NCBI RefSeq assembly: GCF_009674535.1
Contig: NZ_WKJK01000001.1
Location: 434,001 to 498,000 of the forward strand
Origin: Duganella guangzhouensis
Lineage (GTDB): Bacteria; Pseudomonadota; Gammaproteobacteria; Burkholderiales; Burkholderiaceae_D
DNA: 64,000 nt
Direction of reading: 5' to 3'
In this document: positions 54,085 to 63,147 of the stretch, in pieces
How positions within the stretch are numbered: the first letter of the stretch is position 1
Layout of the letters: each line of letters starts with the position of its first letter
Position numbers and translations under genes: made by a program
The notes under the pieces: model-generated
Databases searched by the model: none
What the model saw: only the letters and a program-made list of their open reading frames with translations
What the model was told of the DNA's origin: nothing

Positions 54085-54429
54085 ATGAGCGCTTTGCCAC
54101 CATGCCCCAAATGCAGTTCCGAATATACCTATGAAGATGGCGCGCAGCTGGTGTGCCCGGAGTGCGCGCACGAGTGGACCGCCGGCGCCGCGGCTGAAGC
54201 GGATGATGGCGCGCGCGAGTACCGCGACGCGGTCGGCAACCTGCTGCAGGATGGCGATACCGTCACCGTCATCAAGGATCTGAAGCTGAAGGGCGGCGGT
54301 GGCGTGGTCAAGGTGGGCACCAAGGTGAAGAACATCCGCCTGGTGGATGCCGATCACGATATCGACTGCAAGATCGACGGCTTCGGCGCCATGAGCCTGA
54401 AGACGGAGTTCGTCAAGAAAGTGGTTTGA
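54085..54429 (+). CDS. PhnA/YjdM-family zinc-ribbon protein
   Basis: 114 aa. Zinc ribbon [20 protein letters not shown] plus PECAHEW (four Cys), followed by a KOW/SH3-like domain with [15 protein letters not shown] and [15 protein letters not shown]. This is the YjdM (formerly PhnA) family. It is not a phosphonoacetate hydrolase and its role is unclear. The 3' end overlaps the convergent GNAT gene by 17 bases. Confidence 0.93.
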   Translation: MSALPPCPKCSSEYTYEDGAQLVCPECAHEWTAGAAAEADDGAREYRDAVGNLLQDGDTVTVIKDLKLKGGGGVVKVGTKVKNIRLVDADHDIDCKIDGFGAMSLKTEFVKKVV

Positions 54430-55042
54430 TCGCGACTGTGGAATAGGGCGAGCGCACGCGCCAGCCGATGGTGGTGTACAGCGAGCGTCCCGCTTCGGTG
54501 GCCACAAGCACGCGCTGCGCGGTCTGCGATTGCTGGGCGCCGCCCAGTGCCGCCATGATGGCCGCACCCAACCCCTGGTGTTGATGCGCGGGCGCGGTGG
54601 CGATGCGGTCGAACACAAACACACCCTCGTATTCGGCGGCGTAGCCGCTGGCGGCCACGGTATCATCTTCCGCCAGGATGCGCGCGGTGGTGAGCGGGAG
54701 TTCGGTGATCACTTGCAGCCGGTAACCCGGCGGCAGCGATGGCACCGGTGTGCGGCCGGGTTCCTTGGTCATGAAGTAGCCGCCTGGTTGCAGCGTCCAT
54801 TTTGGATTCACTTGTGCCAGCAACTGCGGCGCTGGTCCCAGCATCTTGATGTAGATATGCGGCTCGCTGATCTTCAGCGCCAGTTCGCTGATGCCTGGCG
54901 CCGGGCCGGCAAACACATAGCGCCGCCGTTCGTGCGGCAGTCCCGTATCCACGCGCAGGCCGCCGTGATCCGCCACCGGCTGCGGCAAGCCACGCGCGAT
55001 CGAACGCGCCCGCAGCCAGCCCTCCAACAGTTCCGCTTCCAT
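54413..55042 (-). CDS. GNAT-family N-acetyltransferase
   Basis: 209 aa from the ATG after GGAGGA; an upstream in-frame ATG at 55096 lacks a ribosome site. The C-terminal GNAT core has [20 protein letters not shown] (acetyl-CoA pyrophosphate-binding loop, Q/R-x-x-G-x-G/A type) and [18 protein letters not shown]. The N-terminal 100 residues are family-specific. Substrate unknown. Confidence 0.88.
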   Translation of the reverse strand: MEAELLEGWLRARSIARGLPQPVADHGGLRVDTGLPHERRRYVFAGPAPGISELALKISEPHIYIKMLGPAPQLLAQVNPKWTLQPGGYFMTKEPGRTPVPSLPPGYRLQVITELPLTTARILAEDDTVAASGYAAEYEGVFVFDRIATAPAHQHQGLGAAIMAALGGAQQSQTAQRVLVATEAGRSLYTTIGWRVRSPYSTVAIKPLS

Positions 55043-55178
55043 CCATCGTCCTCCATCACGCTTGCGCGCATTGTACTCGTTGTAATTTAACCTCAAATTT
55101 CAAGCCCGAGGCGCGTCCGATTGGCGCTGTGCTGAAACGGGATTAGAGTGGAATAGCTGAATTTACGCTCTCACTCCC

Positions 55179-55676
55179 ATGAAGAAACCAACTGGCTTCA
55201 CGCTGATTGAATTGATCGTGGTGATCGTCATTCTCGGCATTTTGGCGGCGACCGCCTTGCCGCGATTCTCCGATCTGAGCAAGGACGCGCGCATCGCTTC
55301 ACTGGCGGCGGTCAAAGGCGCGCTGGAATCCACTTCGGCCATGGTGCATGGCCAGGCGCTGATCAATCCTGGCGCCACCACCATCACCAATGAAGGCGTC
55401 GCGATCACGCTGGTGTCGGGGTATCCGTCGCCGGCCAGCGGCGGTGGCATGGCGCTGGCGGCTGGCCTGAGTACCACCGATTACATTATCCGCTACGGCT
55501 CCGCCACCGCAACCCCGACCCAACCGGCGCTACCCATCAATTCATTTGCCGCGATTCCGGTCAGCGTGGCGAATACCGCGGCAGCGCTCAACTGCTACAC
55601 GCTGTACGTGGGTGCCAGCGTTTCCGGCAGCACCATTACGCCGCCATCGGCGACCGTGGTGTCCAGCAGCTGCTAA
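55179..55676 (+). CDS. Type IV pilin-like / pseudopilin protein
   Basis: 165 aa. The prepilin leader MKKPTG followed by FTLIELIVVIVILGILAATA shows the conserved peptidase site after Gly6, Phe+1 and Glu+5. The C-terminal globular domain is Ser/Thr/Ala-rich with two cysteines (LNCYTLY and SSSC), a possible disulfide loop as in MshA-like pilins. No pilus assembly genes are adjacent, so it is an orphan minor pilin in this window. The stop overlaps the convergent LysR gene by four bases. Confidence 0.9.
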   Translation: MKKPTGFTLIELIVVIVILGILAATALPRFSDLSKDARIASLAAVKGALESTSAMVHGQALINPGATTITNEGVAITLVSGYPSPASGGGMALAAGLSTTDYIIRYGSATATPTQPALPINSFAAIPVSVANTAAALNCYTLYVGASVSGSTITPPSATVVSSSC

Positions 55677-56551
55677 CCGAGCCGCTCCAGCACGAAGTCG
55701 ACGAAGCTGCGGACTTTGGCGCTGGGCCGTGCTTCCGGGCGGCGCAGGATGTGCATGGCGCGTGAGGGCAGCTCCCATTTTGGCAGCAGCCGTACCAACT
55801 GGCCGGCCTTGATGGCTGGCTCCATCAGCGCATCCGCCTGCAGCACGACACCCATGCCGGCGATGGCCGCGATCACCAGCGAGGCGCCTGTGTTGCTGAC
55901 CATGTCGCCGTGCGCGGCCACGTCAACTTGTTCGTCGCCGCGCCGGAAGCGCCAGGTGGTGCTGGCGCCGGCAAACACCAGGCAGTTGTGCTTCGCTAGA
56001 TCGGCCGGATGTTTGGGCGTGCCATGCTTTTTCAGGTAGGCCGGACTGGCGGCGGCCAACACGCGCCCCGGCTGCAACGGCCGCGCGATCAGCGTGGTGT
56101 CGACGATCGGGCCGGAACGGATGGTGACGTCGACGCCTTCCTCGGCCATGTCGACCACGCGGTTGCTCAGCACCAGATCAATGCGCACCTTGGGATAGCG
56201 CGCCGTGTACTCGGCGATCACTGGCGTCAGGCGCTGCTCGCCGTAGGTGGCAGGCGCGGAGATGCGCAGGCTGCCCTGCGGTTCGGCGCGCAGATTCTCG
56301 GCCACCTGATCGGCCGCCGCCACGCTGGCCAGCACGTCGCGGCAGCGTTCCAGATAAGCGGCGCCGATTTCGGTCAGCGTCTGGCGGCGCGTGCTGCGTT
56401 CGATCAGGCGCGCGCCCAGTTGCTGCTCCAGTGCCTGCACGTGCTTGCCCACCATGACCGCCGACATCTCCAGCGTCTGCGCTGCAGCCGCAAAGCTGCC
56501 GGCCGTGGCGGCCGCCGAAAACACTTCCATGCTGCGTAGCTTGTCGCTCAT
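55673..56551 (-). CDS. LysR-family transcriptional regulator
   Basis: 292 aa. The winged helix (SMEVFSAAATAGSFAAAAQT ... VGKHVQALEQQLGARLIERS) and effector domain (GSLRISAPATYGEQRLTPVI, EEGVDVTIRSGPI) fit the CrgA-like LysR clade. It is divergent from the DUF1330 gene (100 bases between starts), its likely target. Confidence 0.95.
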   Translation of the reverse strand: MSDKLRSMEVFSAAATAGSFAAAAQTLEMSAVMVGKHVQALEQQLGARLIERSTRRQTLTEIGAAYLERCRDVLASVAAADQVAENLRAEPQGSLRISAPATYGEQRLTPVIAEYTARYPKVRIDLVLSNRVVDMAEEGVDVTIRSGPIVDTTLIARPLQPGRVLAAASPAYLKKHGTPKHPADLAKHNCLVFAGASTTWRFRRGDEQVDVAAHGDMVSNTGASLVIAAIAGMGVVLQADALMEPAIKAGQLVRLLPKWELPSRAMHILRRPEARPSAKVRSFVDFVLERLG

Positions 56552-56651
56552 ATTCAGAACTTTTGGTTAGGGGTGAAGCAAAGTTTAGCCTATTTATACC
56601 GAATTAGCTCGGGATGATAATGAAGTCTCTTACACAGCAAAGGAGTTCATC

Positions 56652-56936
56652 ATGACCGCATACGCAATTGGCTTCGCGACCCTGCGCAGCACCGAATGGC
56701 AACAGGAATACGGCGCCCACATGCCGGCGCTGACGGCCAAACACGGCGGCAAGCTGGTCGCGCGCTCGGCACCAAAAGCGCTGGAAGGCTCGCCGCCGCA
56801 ACCGGAGGCGGTGGTAGTGATCGAGTTTCCATCGGCGGCCCAAGCGCAGGCGTGGTATGACGATCCGGAGCACACTCGCCTGAAAGCGCTGCGTCAGTCC
56901 GGCGCCGATTTTTCGATGCTGCTGGTGGGCGCGTAG
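56652..56936 (+). CDS. DUF1330-family protein
   Basis: 94 aa after AAAGGAG. Ferredoxin-like dimeric alpha/beta-barrel: YAIGFATLRSTEWQQEYGAH, EAVVVIEFPSAAQAQAWYDD and a His/Tyr-containing pocket. DUF1330 proteins are small monooxygenase-like or binding proteins of unknown activity. Divergent from a LysR regulator. Confidence 0.88.
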   Translation: MTAYAIGFATLRSTEWQQEYGAHMPALTAKHGGKLVARSAPKALEGSPPQPEAVVVIEFPSAAQAQAWYDDPEHTRLKALRQSGADFSMLLVGA

Positions 56937-57011
56937 GCTTCTGGCAGAAGCGCAGGCCGGCCTTTCGGTGTACATTGTGGGTTCTGATTCAACGCTCAAA
57001 AGGAACACAGA

Positions 57012-57410
57012 ATGACTATCAAAGCCCTGCGCGATCAATCCCTGCCGATGCGCCATATCGTCCATGTGCGCAATCACATCATCTCCGCCGATGGTTCGGT
57101 GGAGGAGGGCGGCAACGATGCCGGCCCGTCGCCGCACGACCTGTACGACGCCGCCCTCAGCGCCTGCAAGGCGCTGACCGTGGTGTGGTACGCCAAGCGC
57201 AAGAACATCCCGCTGGAGCACGTGGAAGTGAGCATGGAGCGCGACGCCAGCGAGGAGCGTCAGGGCACCTATCGTCTGAACGCCACGCTGCACGTCACCG
57301 GTGATCTGAGCGAAGCACAGCGCGCCGAGCTGCTGGCCGCCGCGCAGAAGTGCCCGATTCACAAACTGATGACCTCCGTGACCACCGAAATCACCACCGT
57401 GCTGGGATAA
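57012..57410 (+). CDS. OsmC/Ohr-family protein
   Basis: 132 aa. Two conserved cysteines of the family appear as SACKALTVVWYAKRKNIP (peroxidatic) and AAQKCPIHKLM (resolving). GPSPHDLYDAALSACKA is the helix signature. Such enzymes reduce organic hydroperoxides with lipoyl or thiol donors. It is four bases upstream of a pirin gene and is likely co-transcribed. Confidence 0.93.
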   Translation: MTIKALRDQSLPMRHIVHVRNHIISADGSVEEGGNDAGPSPHDLYDAALSACKALTVVWYAKRKNIPLEHVEVSMERDASEERQGTYRLNATLHVTGDLSEAQRAELLAAAQKCPIHKLMTSVTTEITTVLG

Positions 57411-57414
57411 GATC

Positions 57415-58293
57415 ATGACGATTGCGAATCTGCTCAAGGGGCACGAAAAGGATCTGGGCGGCGGCCTGTTGGTGCGTCGCTATCTGCCGTCCGCCGTCAA
57501 GCAGGCGGTTGGCCCGTTCATTTTCTTCGACCATTTCGGCCCGGTCGAGGTGCCGCTGGATGCCGATCATGACGTGCGTCCGCATCCGCACATCGGCCTC
57601 GCCACTGTGACCTATCTGTTTGAAGGCGCGATGGATCACCGCGACAGCCTGGGCACGTTCCAGCGCATCGAGCCGGGCGCCGTCAACTGGATGACGGCCG
57701 GCAGCGGTATCGTGCACTCCGAGCGCACGCCGAAGGACCTGGTCGGGAAGCCGCATCGCACGCATGGCCTGCAGCTGTGGGCCGCGCTGCCGGTGGCGCA
57801 TGAAGAGAGCGCGCCGGGTTTCTGCCATACGCCGGCCAGTGAGATTCCCGAGCTGGAGCTGGATGGTGCCAAGGTGCGGGTGCTGATCGGTTCCGCCTTC
57901 GGCCACACCTCGCCGGTGCAGACTTACAGCCAGACCTTGTATCTGGACGTGGTGCTGAAAGCGGGCAGTCTGCTGACGTTGAATGAATTGCCGGCCGAAG
58001 CAGCGATCTATCCGATCAGCGGCGAGCTGGAAATCGACGGCGCGGCGCTGGAACTGCACAATATGGCGCTGTTGGACAGCGCCGGCCCGCAATGCGTGAA
58101 GGCCAACAGCGAGGCGCGTTTCGTGGTGATCGGCGGCGAGCCGCTGGACGGCCACCGCTTCATGTACTGGAACTTCGTTTCGTCGCGCAAGGAACGCATT
58201 TCGCAGGCGGCCGATGATTGGGAAGCGCAACGCTTCCCGCAGGTGCCCGGCGAGACTGACCGCATCCCGCTGCCGCCGAAGCGGCCTTCCTAA
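57415..58293 (+). CDS. Pirin-family protein
   Basis: 292 aa. N-terminal cupin with VRPHPHIGLATVTYLFEG and GSGIVHSERT supplies His, His, His and Glu metal ligands; PFIFFDHFGPVEVP is a pirin motif. It is in an operon with an OsmC peroxidase, pointing to oxidative or electrophile stress. It is divergent in sequence from the pirin at 17903. Its stop overlaps the convergent cyclase gene by four bases. Confidence 0.93.
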   Translation: MTIANLLKGHEKDLGGGLLVRRYLPSAVKQAVGPFIFFDHFGPVEVPLDADHDVRPHPHIGLATVTYLFEGAMDHRDSLGTFQRIEPGAVNWMTAGSGIVHSERTPKDLVGKPHRTHGLQLWAALPVAHEESAPGFCHTPASEIPELELDGAKVRVLIGSAFGHTSPVQTYSQTLYLDVVLKAGSLLTLNELPAEAAIYPISGELEIDGAALELHNMALLDSAGPQCVKANSEARFVVIGGEPLDGHRFMYWNFVSSRKERISQAADDWEAQRFPQVPGETDRIPLPPKRPS

Positions 58294-59858
58294 GTCTTGT
58301 TATCGAGGGCGCTAATCGCTTGATGCAGTACGCCGCGCAGATTGCGCGCGGCGTCCGCATCGATGCGGCCCAGGTCCAGATACAGATCATGACCGTCGCC
58401 GGAATGGGTGAACACCTGCGTGGTGTTGCCTTCCTCATCGACCAGGCCATCGATCACATACGGCACCACTTCGCGCGCAATGCCTTTCATGTGCACCGGC
58501 GGCAGTGCATGGCCGGCGGCGATGTCGCGCACCAGCGCGTAGGTCTCGTAGCTGGCGGTGATGCCGCCCGGTGGCGCGATCGATTGCAGCCGCGCCGCCA
58601 GATTGGCTTCCGCGCCCAGAATGGTGTAGTCCATGCGATCGCTGCTGCCGAAATTGCCGACGTTGCAGTAGCCGGTGTTGATGCCCATGCGGACCATCAG
58701 CGGCGCTTCCACGCCGCGCTTGCGCCAGCGCAGATTCAGTTCGAACAGCGCCTTCTGCATCTCGACCGCCATGCGCAGACAGGCGCGCGCATCTTCCGCC
58801 GTGCCTTTCGATTCCGGATCGCCGAAGAACACCAGCAGCGCGTCACCGATGAATTTGTCGATGGTGCCGCCGTGCCGGATGGCGATGCCCGACATCGCCG
58901 TGAAGTATTCGTTGATCAGCTCCGTCAGCGCCTCCGGCTGCAGCGATTCGGTCAGGGCGGTGAAGTCCTTGATGTCTGAGAAGAAGATGGTCAGCTTCTT
59001 GCGTTGGGTGCGCAGCGACACTTCCATCTCGCCGCTGAAGATGCTGCGATAAATCTGCGGCGACAGGTAGTGCGAGATCTTCATCGACACCGATGCCAGG
59101 AAGTCGTTGGCGCTGGCCAGTTCATCGTTCATGCCGCGTATCAGCGCGTTCTGGCGCCGTTGCATCAGGATGAAACCGAGGCCGGTGGCGGCGGCCAGCA
59201 GGAAGTAAGCCAGGCTGTATTTGAAGGACCACAGGCTGGTGCTGATTTCGTCCTGGATCTCGATCTCCTGCAGGCCACGCACGTCACCGATTTTCCAGTC
59301 GGTTTTCGGGCTGTCCGGATGGCGGTTGTGGCATTGCACGCAGGCGGCGCCCATCAGCACCGGCGCGATCAGCCGTACCTTGGAGGCGGTGCCGCTGCTG
59401 GTGGCGAGGATTAGCGGTGGCTGTTCCGGATCGGCGCGCAGCGCTGCCAGCGATTTGCTTTCGAAAGCGTCCAGCGTATGCGCGCTGCGGCCACGGAACG
59501 GGTAGTCGGAGATGAAGCGGTAGCTGACGTTGGATTGCTTGTCCGCGATCACTCGCCCCAGTTCCAATGACAGCGTGGCCGGAATCGGAATCGCCCCCGG
59601 CACCGATTCGTAGTTGTGGATCACCTGAGTATCCGTGCCATGGTTTTCCAGGATGCGCCGCACCACCGCGCTGGCGTAGTAGCCGCGTATGCTGGAGATC
59701 ATGGAATTGAGGTCGTTGGCCTGGCTGCGCAGCCGGGCGGCGGCGATGTGCTGCATGTCCATCCAGACCGCGAGTGGCAAGCCGACGAGAAGAATAATCA
59801 GCGCCGCAAGCGCAACGCGCTCCCACCGGCGGGTATCAGGAGAGGGTTTTCGACGCAC
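58290..59858 (-). CDS. Membrane adenylate/guanylate cyclase with DUF3365 haem-binding sensor
   Basis: 522 aa from a GTG with no strong ribosome site. TM1 (VALAALIILLVGLPLAVWM), then a periplasmic DUF3365/Tll0287-like sensor with CVQCH (Cys173, Cys176, His177), a c-type haem-attachment motif. TM2 (about 205-225) precedes a class III cyclase domain: FFSDIKDFTALTESL and GDALLVFFGDP (metal Asp), and GNFGSSDRMDYTILGAEAN. It probably makes cAMP in response to redox state or a gas (inference). Convergent with the pirin gene. Confidence 0.92.
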   Translation of the reverse strand: MRRKPSPDTRRWERVALAALIILLVGLPLAVWMDMQHIAAARLRSQANDLNSMISSIRGYYASAVVRRILENHGTDTQVIHNYESVPGAIPIPATLSLELGRVIADKQSNVSYRFISDYPFRGRSAHTLDAFESKSLAALRADPEQPPLILATSSGTASKVRLIAPVLMGAACVQCHNRHPDSPKTDWKIGDVRGLQEIEIQDEISTSLWSFKYSLAYFLLAAATGLGFILMQRRQNALIRGMNDELASANDFLASVSMKISHYLSPQIYRSIFSGEMEVSLRTQRKKLTIFFSDIKDFTALTESLQPEALTELINEYFTAMSGIAIRHGGTIDKFIGDALLVFFGDPESKGTAEDARACLRMAVEMQKALFELNLRWRKRGVEAPLMVRMGINTGYCNVGNFGSSDRMDYTILGAEANLAARLQSIAPPGGITASYETYALVRDIAAGHALPPVHMKGIAREVVPYVIDGLVDEEGNTTQVFTHSGDGHDLYLDLGRIDADAARNLRGVLHQAISALDNKT

Positions 59859-59931
59859 GACGGATGGCTGGCGAAGGTTGTAAAGATGTCCATCTTATCA
59901 CGCGTCCATCGCCTTGGGGCGGAGATGAAGG

Positions 59932-61467
59932 TCAGGCGGTGGACATGGCGTTCGCCGCCACAGTGCTGTACAAATCGTTGGCGTTGGTGCGGATGATCCA
60001 GTGTTCCGGATACGGATCGCTGGCGAAGCGGGTGTGGCGTGGCACGCGGCTCAGCTTATCCAGCGAGACCGTAGGGGCCAACGCGGTCTCCTTGCCGGTC
60101 AGCTGATCCAGATGCCAGAAGCCGCCGTCGCGGTGCAGCAGCAGCGGCAGCGCGGCCGCATGCGGCGCGGCGGCAAACGACTTGACCGGATAGCCAGGAT
60201 GGGTGTCCGGCGCCAGCAGATAGAAGCATTCGGCATTGGCGCCATGGTCGACGCGGTGCAGGATCACGCCGTGCGGCATGATGGCCGATACGCTCAGCGC
60301 CACAATGCCCTTGATGCTGGCGCTGAATTCGATGCGCATGCCGAGCCGCAGCGCGGTCGGCTTGTGTTTACCGGGCCAGACGCCATCCAGCAGGATGCCG
60401 TAGCGCGACACGTCTTCAATTTCAAAGCCCTGGCCGGAACGGCGGATGATGGCGTGGCGGCCGGACAGGCGGCGCGTGAGGCCATTGGTGTCCTGGCCGT
60501 CGGCGCTGTAGTGGGTCAGCAGGAGGTTGGCTTCCGGATCGACCAGTTCGAAGCGGCCGATCACGCATTCGTCCATGGCGAACATGCGGATCTGGCGCTG
60601 GGCGCCGGCTTCCGGCGCGGCGTTCACCAGCGAGGCGGCCTGGCTCGGGTGCGGATGCACGGCGGCCGCCTGCGGCATGTCGATTTCGATCAGGTCTTCG
60701 TCCCAGGCGATGGTGGAGAAGCCCAGGTCCACTTTGCCGGCCGGCGCGTTCAGGTCCAGATGCGCGATGCCGGCGTTGCGGGCGGTGACGTCGATGTCCA
60801 GCGAGTCGCCGCCTTGCGCGCTGACGCGGGCGATCGAGGCGTCGTCCGCCATCACGCGCACGTTCTTGTGGGTGCTGAGGAAGATGCGGTGGATCTCGGT
60901 CAGTGTGGCGTCCAGTCGTGGCACCAGGATGACGAAGGTGCACACCCATTTGCGCGCCGCCATGCCGGTGTGCTGGCTAAGCAGTTCGATGCTGATCTGG
61001 TACTGGCCATGCTCTTTGCCGCGCGAGGAAAACTCGACGAACACCGGCCGCCATTCGCCGCTGACAGCGCGCACGAAATGCTGGCGTGAGGCGCCGTTGG
61101 GAATCAGGTCCGACTGCAGTTGCAGCGCCAGTTGCGGCGCGCAGGCGTCCGGCATGCCGCGCAGTTCCATCTTCAGGGTCTGGCGGCCGCCGGCGGCACG
61201 CGGGTCGAAACCGCTGATGTGCAACTGCGGACGGGCCTGGGCACGGTGTAGCGGGCGCGCGTAGTTGGTTGCTTCGGTGACGGGAATATCAGCTGCAGGG
61301 ACGGCATCCAGCGCCGTGGCCGAAGTGGCGGCACGGGTGGTGCGCAGGGCAGTCAAAAGATCGTAGCTGGAGGCTTCTGTTTGGGCGTGGCCGCCTTCAC
61401 AAGTTTGCGCTCCTTGCATGACCCAATAAGTGCAATGCGGGTGCTGGGCATTACTGCATTTTTTCAT
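59932..61467 (-). CDS. FHA-domain protein with Cys/His-rich N-terminus
   Basis: 511 aa, cytoplasmic. The N-terminal Cys4/His9/Cys12/Cys23/His27 cluster could bind zinc. A beta-rich central region (about 80-290) precedes the FHA domain (about 292-393). Gly304-Arg305, Ser335 and His338 of LSGRHAI match the phosphothreonine pocket, but the usual late Asn-Gly is YGI. FHA domains read phosphothreonines made by Hanks kinases. It is followed on the same strand by no other member, and preceded by the PP2C gene 94 bases upstream. Confidence 0.85.
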   Translation of the reverse strand: MKKCSNAQHPHCTYWVMQGAQTCEGGHAQTEASSYDLLTALRTTRAATSATALDAVPAADIPVTEATNYARPLHRAQARPQLHISGFDPRAAGGRQTLKMELRGMPDACAPQLALQLQSDLIPNGASRQHFVRAVSGEWRPVFVEFSSRGKEHGQYQISIELLSQHTGMAARKWVCTFVILVPRLDATLTEIHRIFLSTHKNVRVMADDASIARVSAQGGDSLDIDVTARNAGIAHLDLNAPAGKVDLGFSTIAWDEDLIEIDMPQAAAVHPHPSQAASLVNAAPEAGAQRQIRMFAMDECVIGRFELVDPEANLLLTHYSADGQDTNGLTRRLSGRHAIIRRSGQGFEIEDVSRYGILLDGVWPGKHKPTALRLGMRIEFSASIKGIVALSVSAIMPHGVILHRVDHGANAECFYLLAPDTHPGYPVKSFAAAPHAAALPLLLHRDGGFWHLDQLTGKETALAPTVSLDKLSRVPRHTRFASDPYPEHWIIRTNANDLYSTVAANAMSTA

Positions 61468-61561
61468 GACAAACCGACCGATGGGATACCCGTCAGTTTA
61501 TGCGGTTTTCACTCTGATTGGCAAATTTTGCAACCGATTTCTCCGCCTGACTGTGCAGGTG

Positions 61562-62647
61562 TCAAAAATGCGACGGAATTGGTGCGGTTGGTAGTGCTGT
61601 TTCGTCAATATTGCCGGTGACCGGAGGCGCGGCGTAGCGGAATACGATGGCGCTCAGGTTGTCGATGTGGAGTTGGGGCGGCGGATTGTGGATGTAGTCC
61701 GCGAACAGGGCGTCCAGCGCCTGGCCGGCGTGACGCTCGCGCGTTGCCAGCAACGCCGGCCAGCGTTCGGTCCACGGTTGCGGCTGGGCGCAGGACCAGA
61801 AACCATCGGTGGCCAGCAGGTAGGTGGCGTCGGCGCGCATGGTCAGCATTCGGCGGTCGGCCAGGTGGTGCAGGAAGGGCGGCAGCTTGGTTTGGTCCAG
61901 CGGCAGCAGGCCGTCTTCCAGGATCTGCGGATTGGCGAAGGCGTTGCCGAGGATGTAGGCCTGGGTGATCTGGGCGCGATGTTCGCCGTGCACCTGCTGC
62001 CACCATTCCTGTTCGCCCAGCAGGCCGTGCATGGCGAAGGCGGTGGCGGGGACGTGGTCCACCGTCAGCGGTGTGGCGGCTTGGGTGGTGATTTCGTACA
62101 GGCGCGAGTCGCCGACGTGGTACAGCATCGGTTGTTGGCCAGGCGGGATTTCGATCAGCGTCAGCGTGGTGCCGGGACGGCGGAAGGTGTCGTGGTCGTC
62201 GGGGCGGGCGAAGTGGGTTTGCAGGTCGTGGTGCAACTGGTCCAGGTGCTGGCTCAGTTGTTCCAGCGTGGCGCAGGCGGGCACGCGCAGCAGGCCGCTG
62301 GCGACGGCTTCGGCGGCCTGGCGTCCATGACCGTGACCGCCCATGCCGTCCAGGACCGCCAGCCGCACGTGGCCTTGCGGCCAGTCCGGTAGCTGGATCG
62401 TGTGCGGCTTCTGGTCGCGCAGCAGCAGGGCGCGGCCAGTGGCGTCGACGATCAGCAGGTTGTCCTGGTTTTCAGGCACTTGCAGTTTGCTGATGCTGGC
62501 GTCGCTGCGCGCGGCGACGTCGAGATGGGGGCCGAAATGGAGTTGGTCTGTGATGCGTGTCATCTGTGCGGGCGCTGCGGCGCGTGATGCGAAAGGCCAC
62601 AGCTTAGCCGAAAACCTGGCGCCGGCGGTGGGTGGAGTGTGTGTCAT
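61562..62647 (-). CDS. PP2C-family Ser/Thr phosphatase
   Basis: 361 aa from ATG 62647, which overlaps the stop of the SH3 gene (ATGA). Mn-dependent phosphatase motifs: ENQDN (59-63), LDGMGGHGHG (about 99-108), GDSRLYEI, LLATDGFW and DNLSAIVFRY. It should reverse threonine phosphorylation by the kinase at 51748. It has no membrane helix. The substrate set is inferred from context only. Confidence 0.93.
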   Translation of the reverse strand: MTHTPPTAGARFSAKLWPFASRAAAPAQMTRITDQLHFGPHLDVAARSDASISKLQVPENQDNLLIVDATGRALLLRDQKPHTIQLPDWPQGHVRLAVLDGMGGHGHGRQAAEAVASGLLRVPACATLEQLSQHLDQLHHDLQTHFARPDDHDTFRRPGTTLTLIEIPPGQQPMLYHVGDSRLYEITTQAATPLTVDHVPATAFAMHGLLGEQEWWQQVHGEHRAQITQAYILGNAFANPQILEDGLLPLDQTKLPPFLHHLADRRMLTMRADATYLLATDGFWSCAQPQPWTERWPALLATRERHAGQALDALFADYIHNPPPQLHIDNLSAIVFRYAAPPVTGNIDETALPTAPIPSHF

Positions 62648-63141
62648 TCGCCGCTCCGGCGCAGCCACAGGCTGCTGACCCAGCCGGTGGTGGTGTGGCC
62701 GTCGGCGCTGGATTGGATTTGCCACCAGTCGCCATGGCGTTCGCCAGTGGGGGTGACGATGGCGCCGGCCGGCACCAACGCGACGCGGGCGGCATGCACG
62801 CCAGGCGCGGCGCGCAGGTTGAGCGTGCGGTGGACGCGGAATGGCTGACCGGAGGTCGGGCCGGCCAGGGTGTCGGCGGTCGCATCCGCCGCCGTTGGCA
62901 ACGCCGCCGCGACCGTCACCGGACCACCTGCGCTGGTCGCGGCATGCGCGCTGAAGACCGGCGCGTGGCTGGCGTACAGTATCAAGCTGCCGAAACCCCA
63001 GGCGCCGGCGATCATGATGAACAGCGCGCGGGCGTTGGGCCTACGCCACCATCCGCGCGGCGTCAGATACGCGGCCAGGAACAGCGTGACGACCAGTCCA
63101 GCGGCGAAAGCGCCGGCGGCATAAAGTTTGGCGGCGTCCAT
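62644..63141 (-). CDS. Membrane-anchored bacterial SH3-domain protein
   Basis: 165 aa. Two N-terminal helices (AAGAFAAGLVVTLFLAAYLT and ALFIMIAGAWGFGSLILYAS) precede an Ala/Thr-rich linker and an SH3b domain (RTLNLRAAPGVHAARVALVP, DWWQIQSS, GWVSSLWLR) read as extracytoplasmic. SH3b domains often bind peptidoglycan peptides. It is coupled to PP2C by ATGA overlap and so belongs with the phosphosignalling arm. Confidence 0.82.
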   Translation of the reverse strand: MDAAKLYAAGAFAAGLVVTLFLAAYLTPRGWWRRPNARALFIMIAGAWGFGSLILYASHAPVFSAHAATSAGGPVTVAAALPTAADATADTLAGPTSGQPFRVHRTLNLRAAPGVHAARVALVPAGAIVTPTGERHGDWWQIQSSADGHTTTGWVSSLWLRRSGE

Positions 63142-63147
63142 GTCCGA

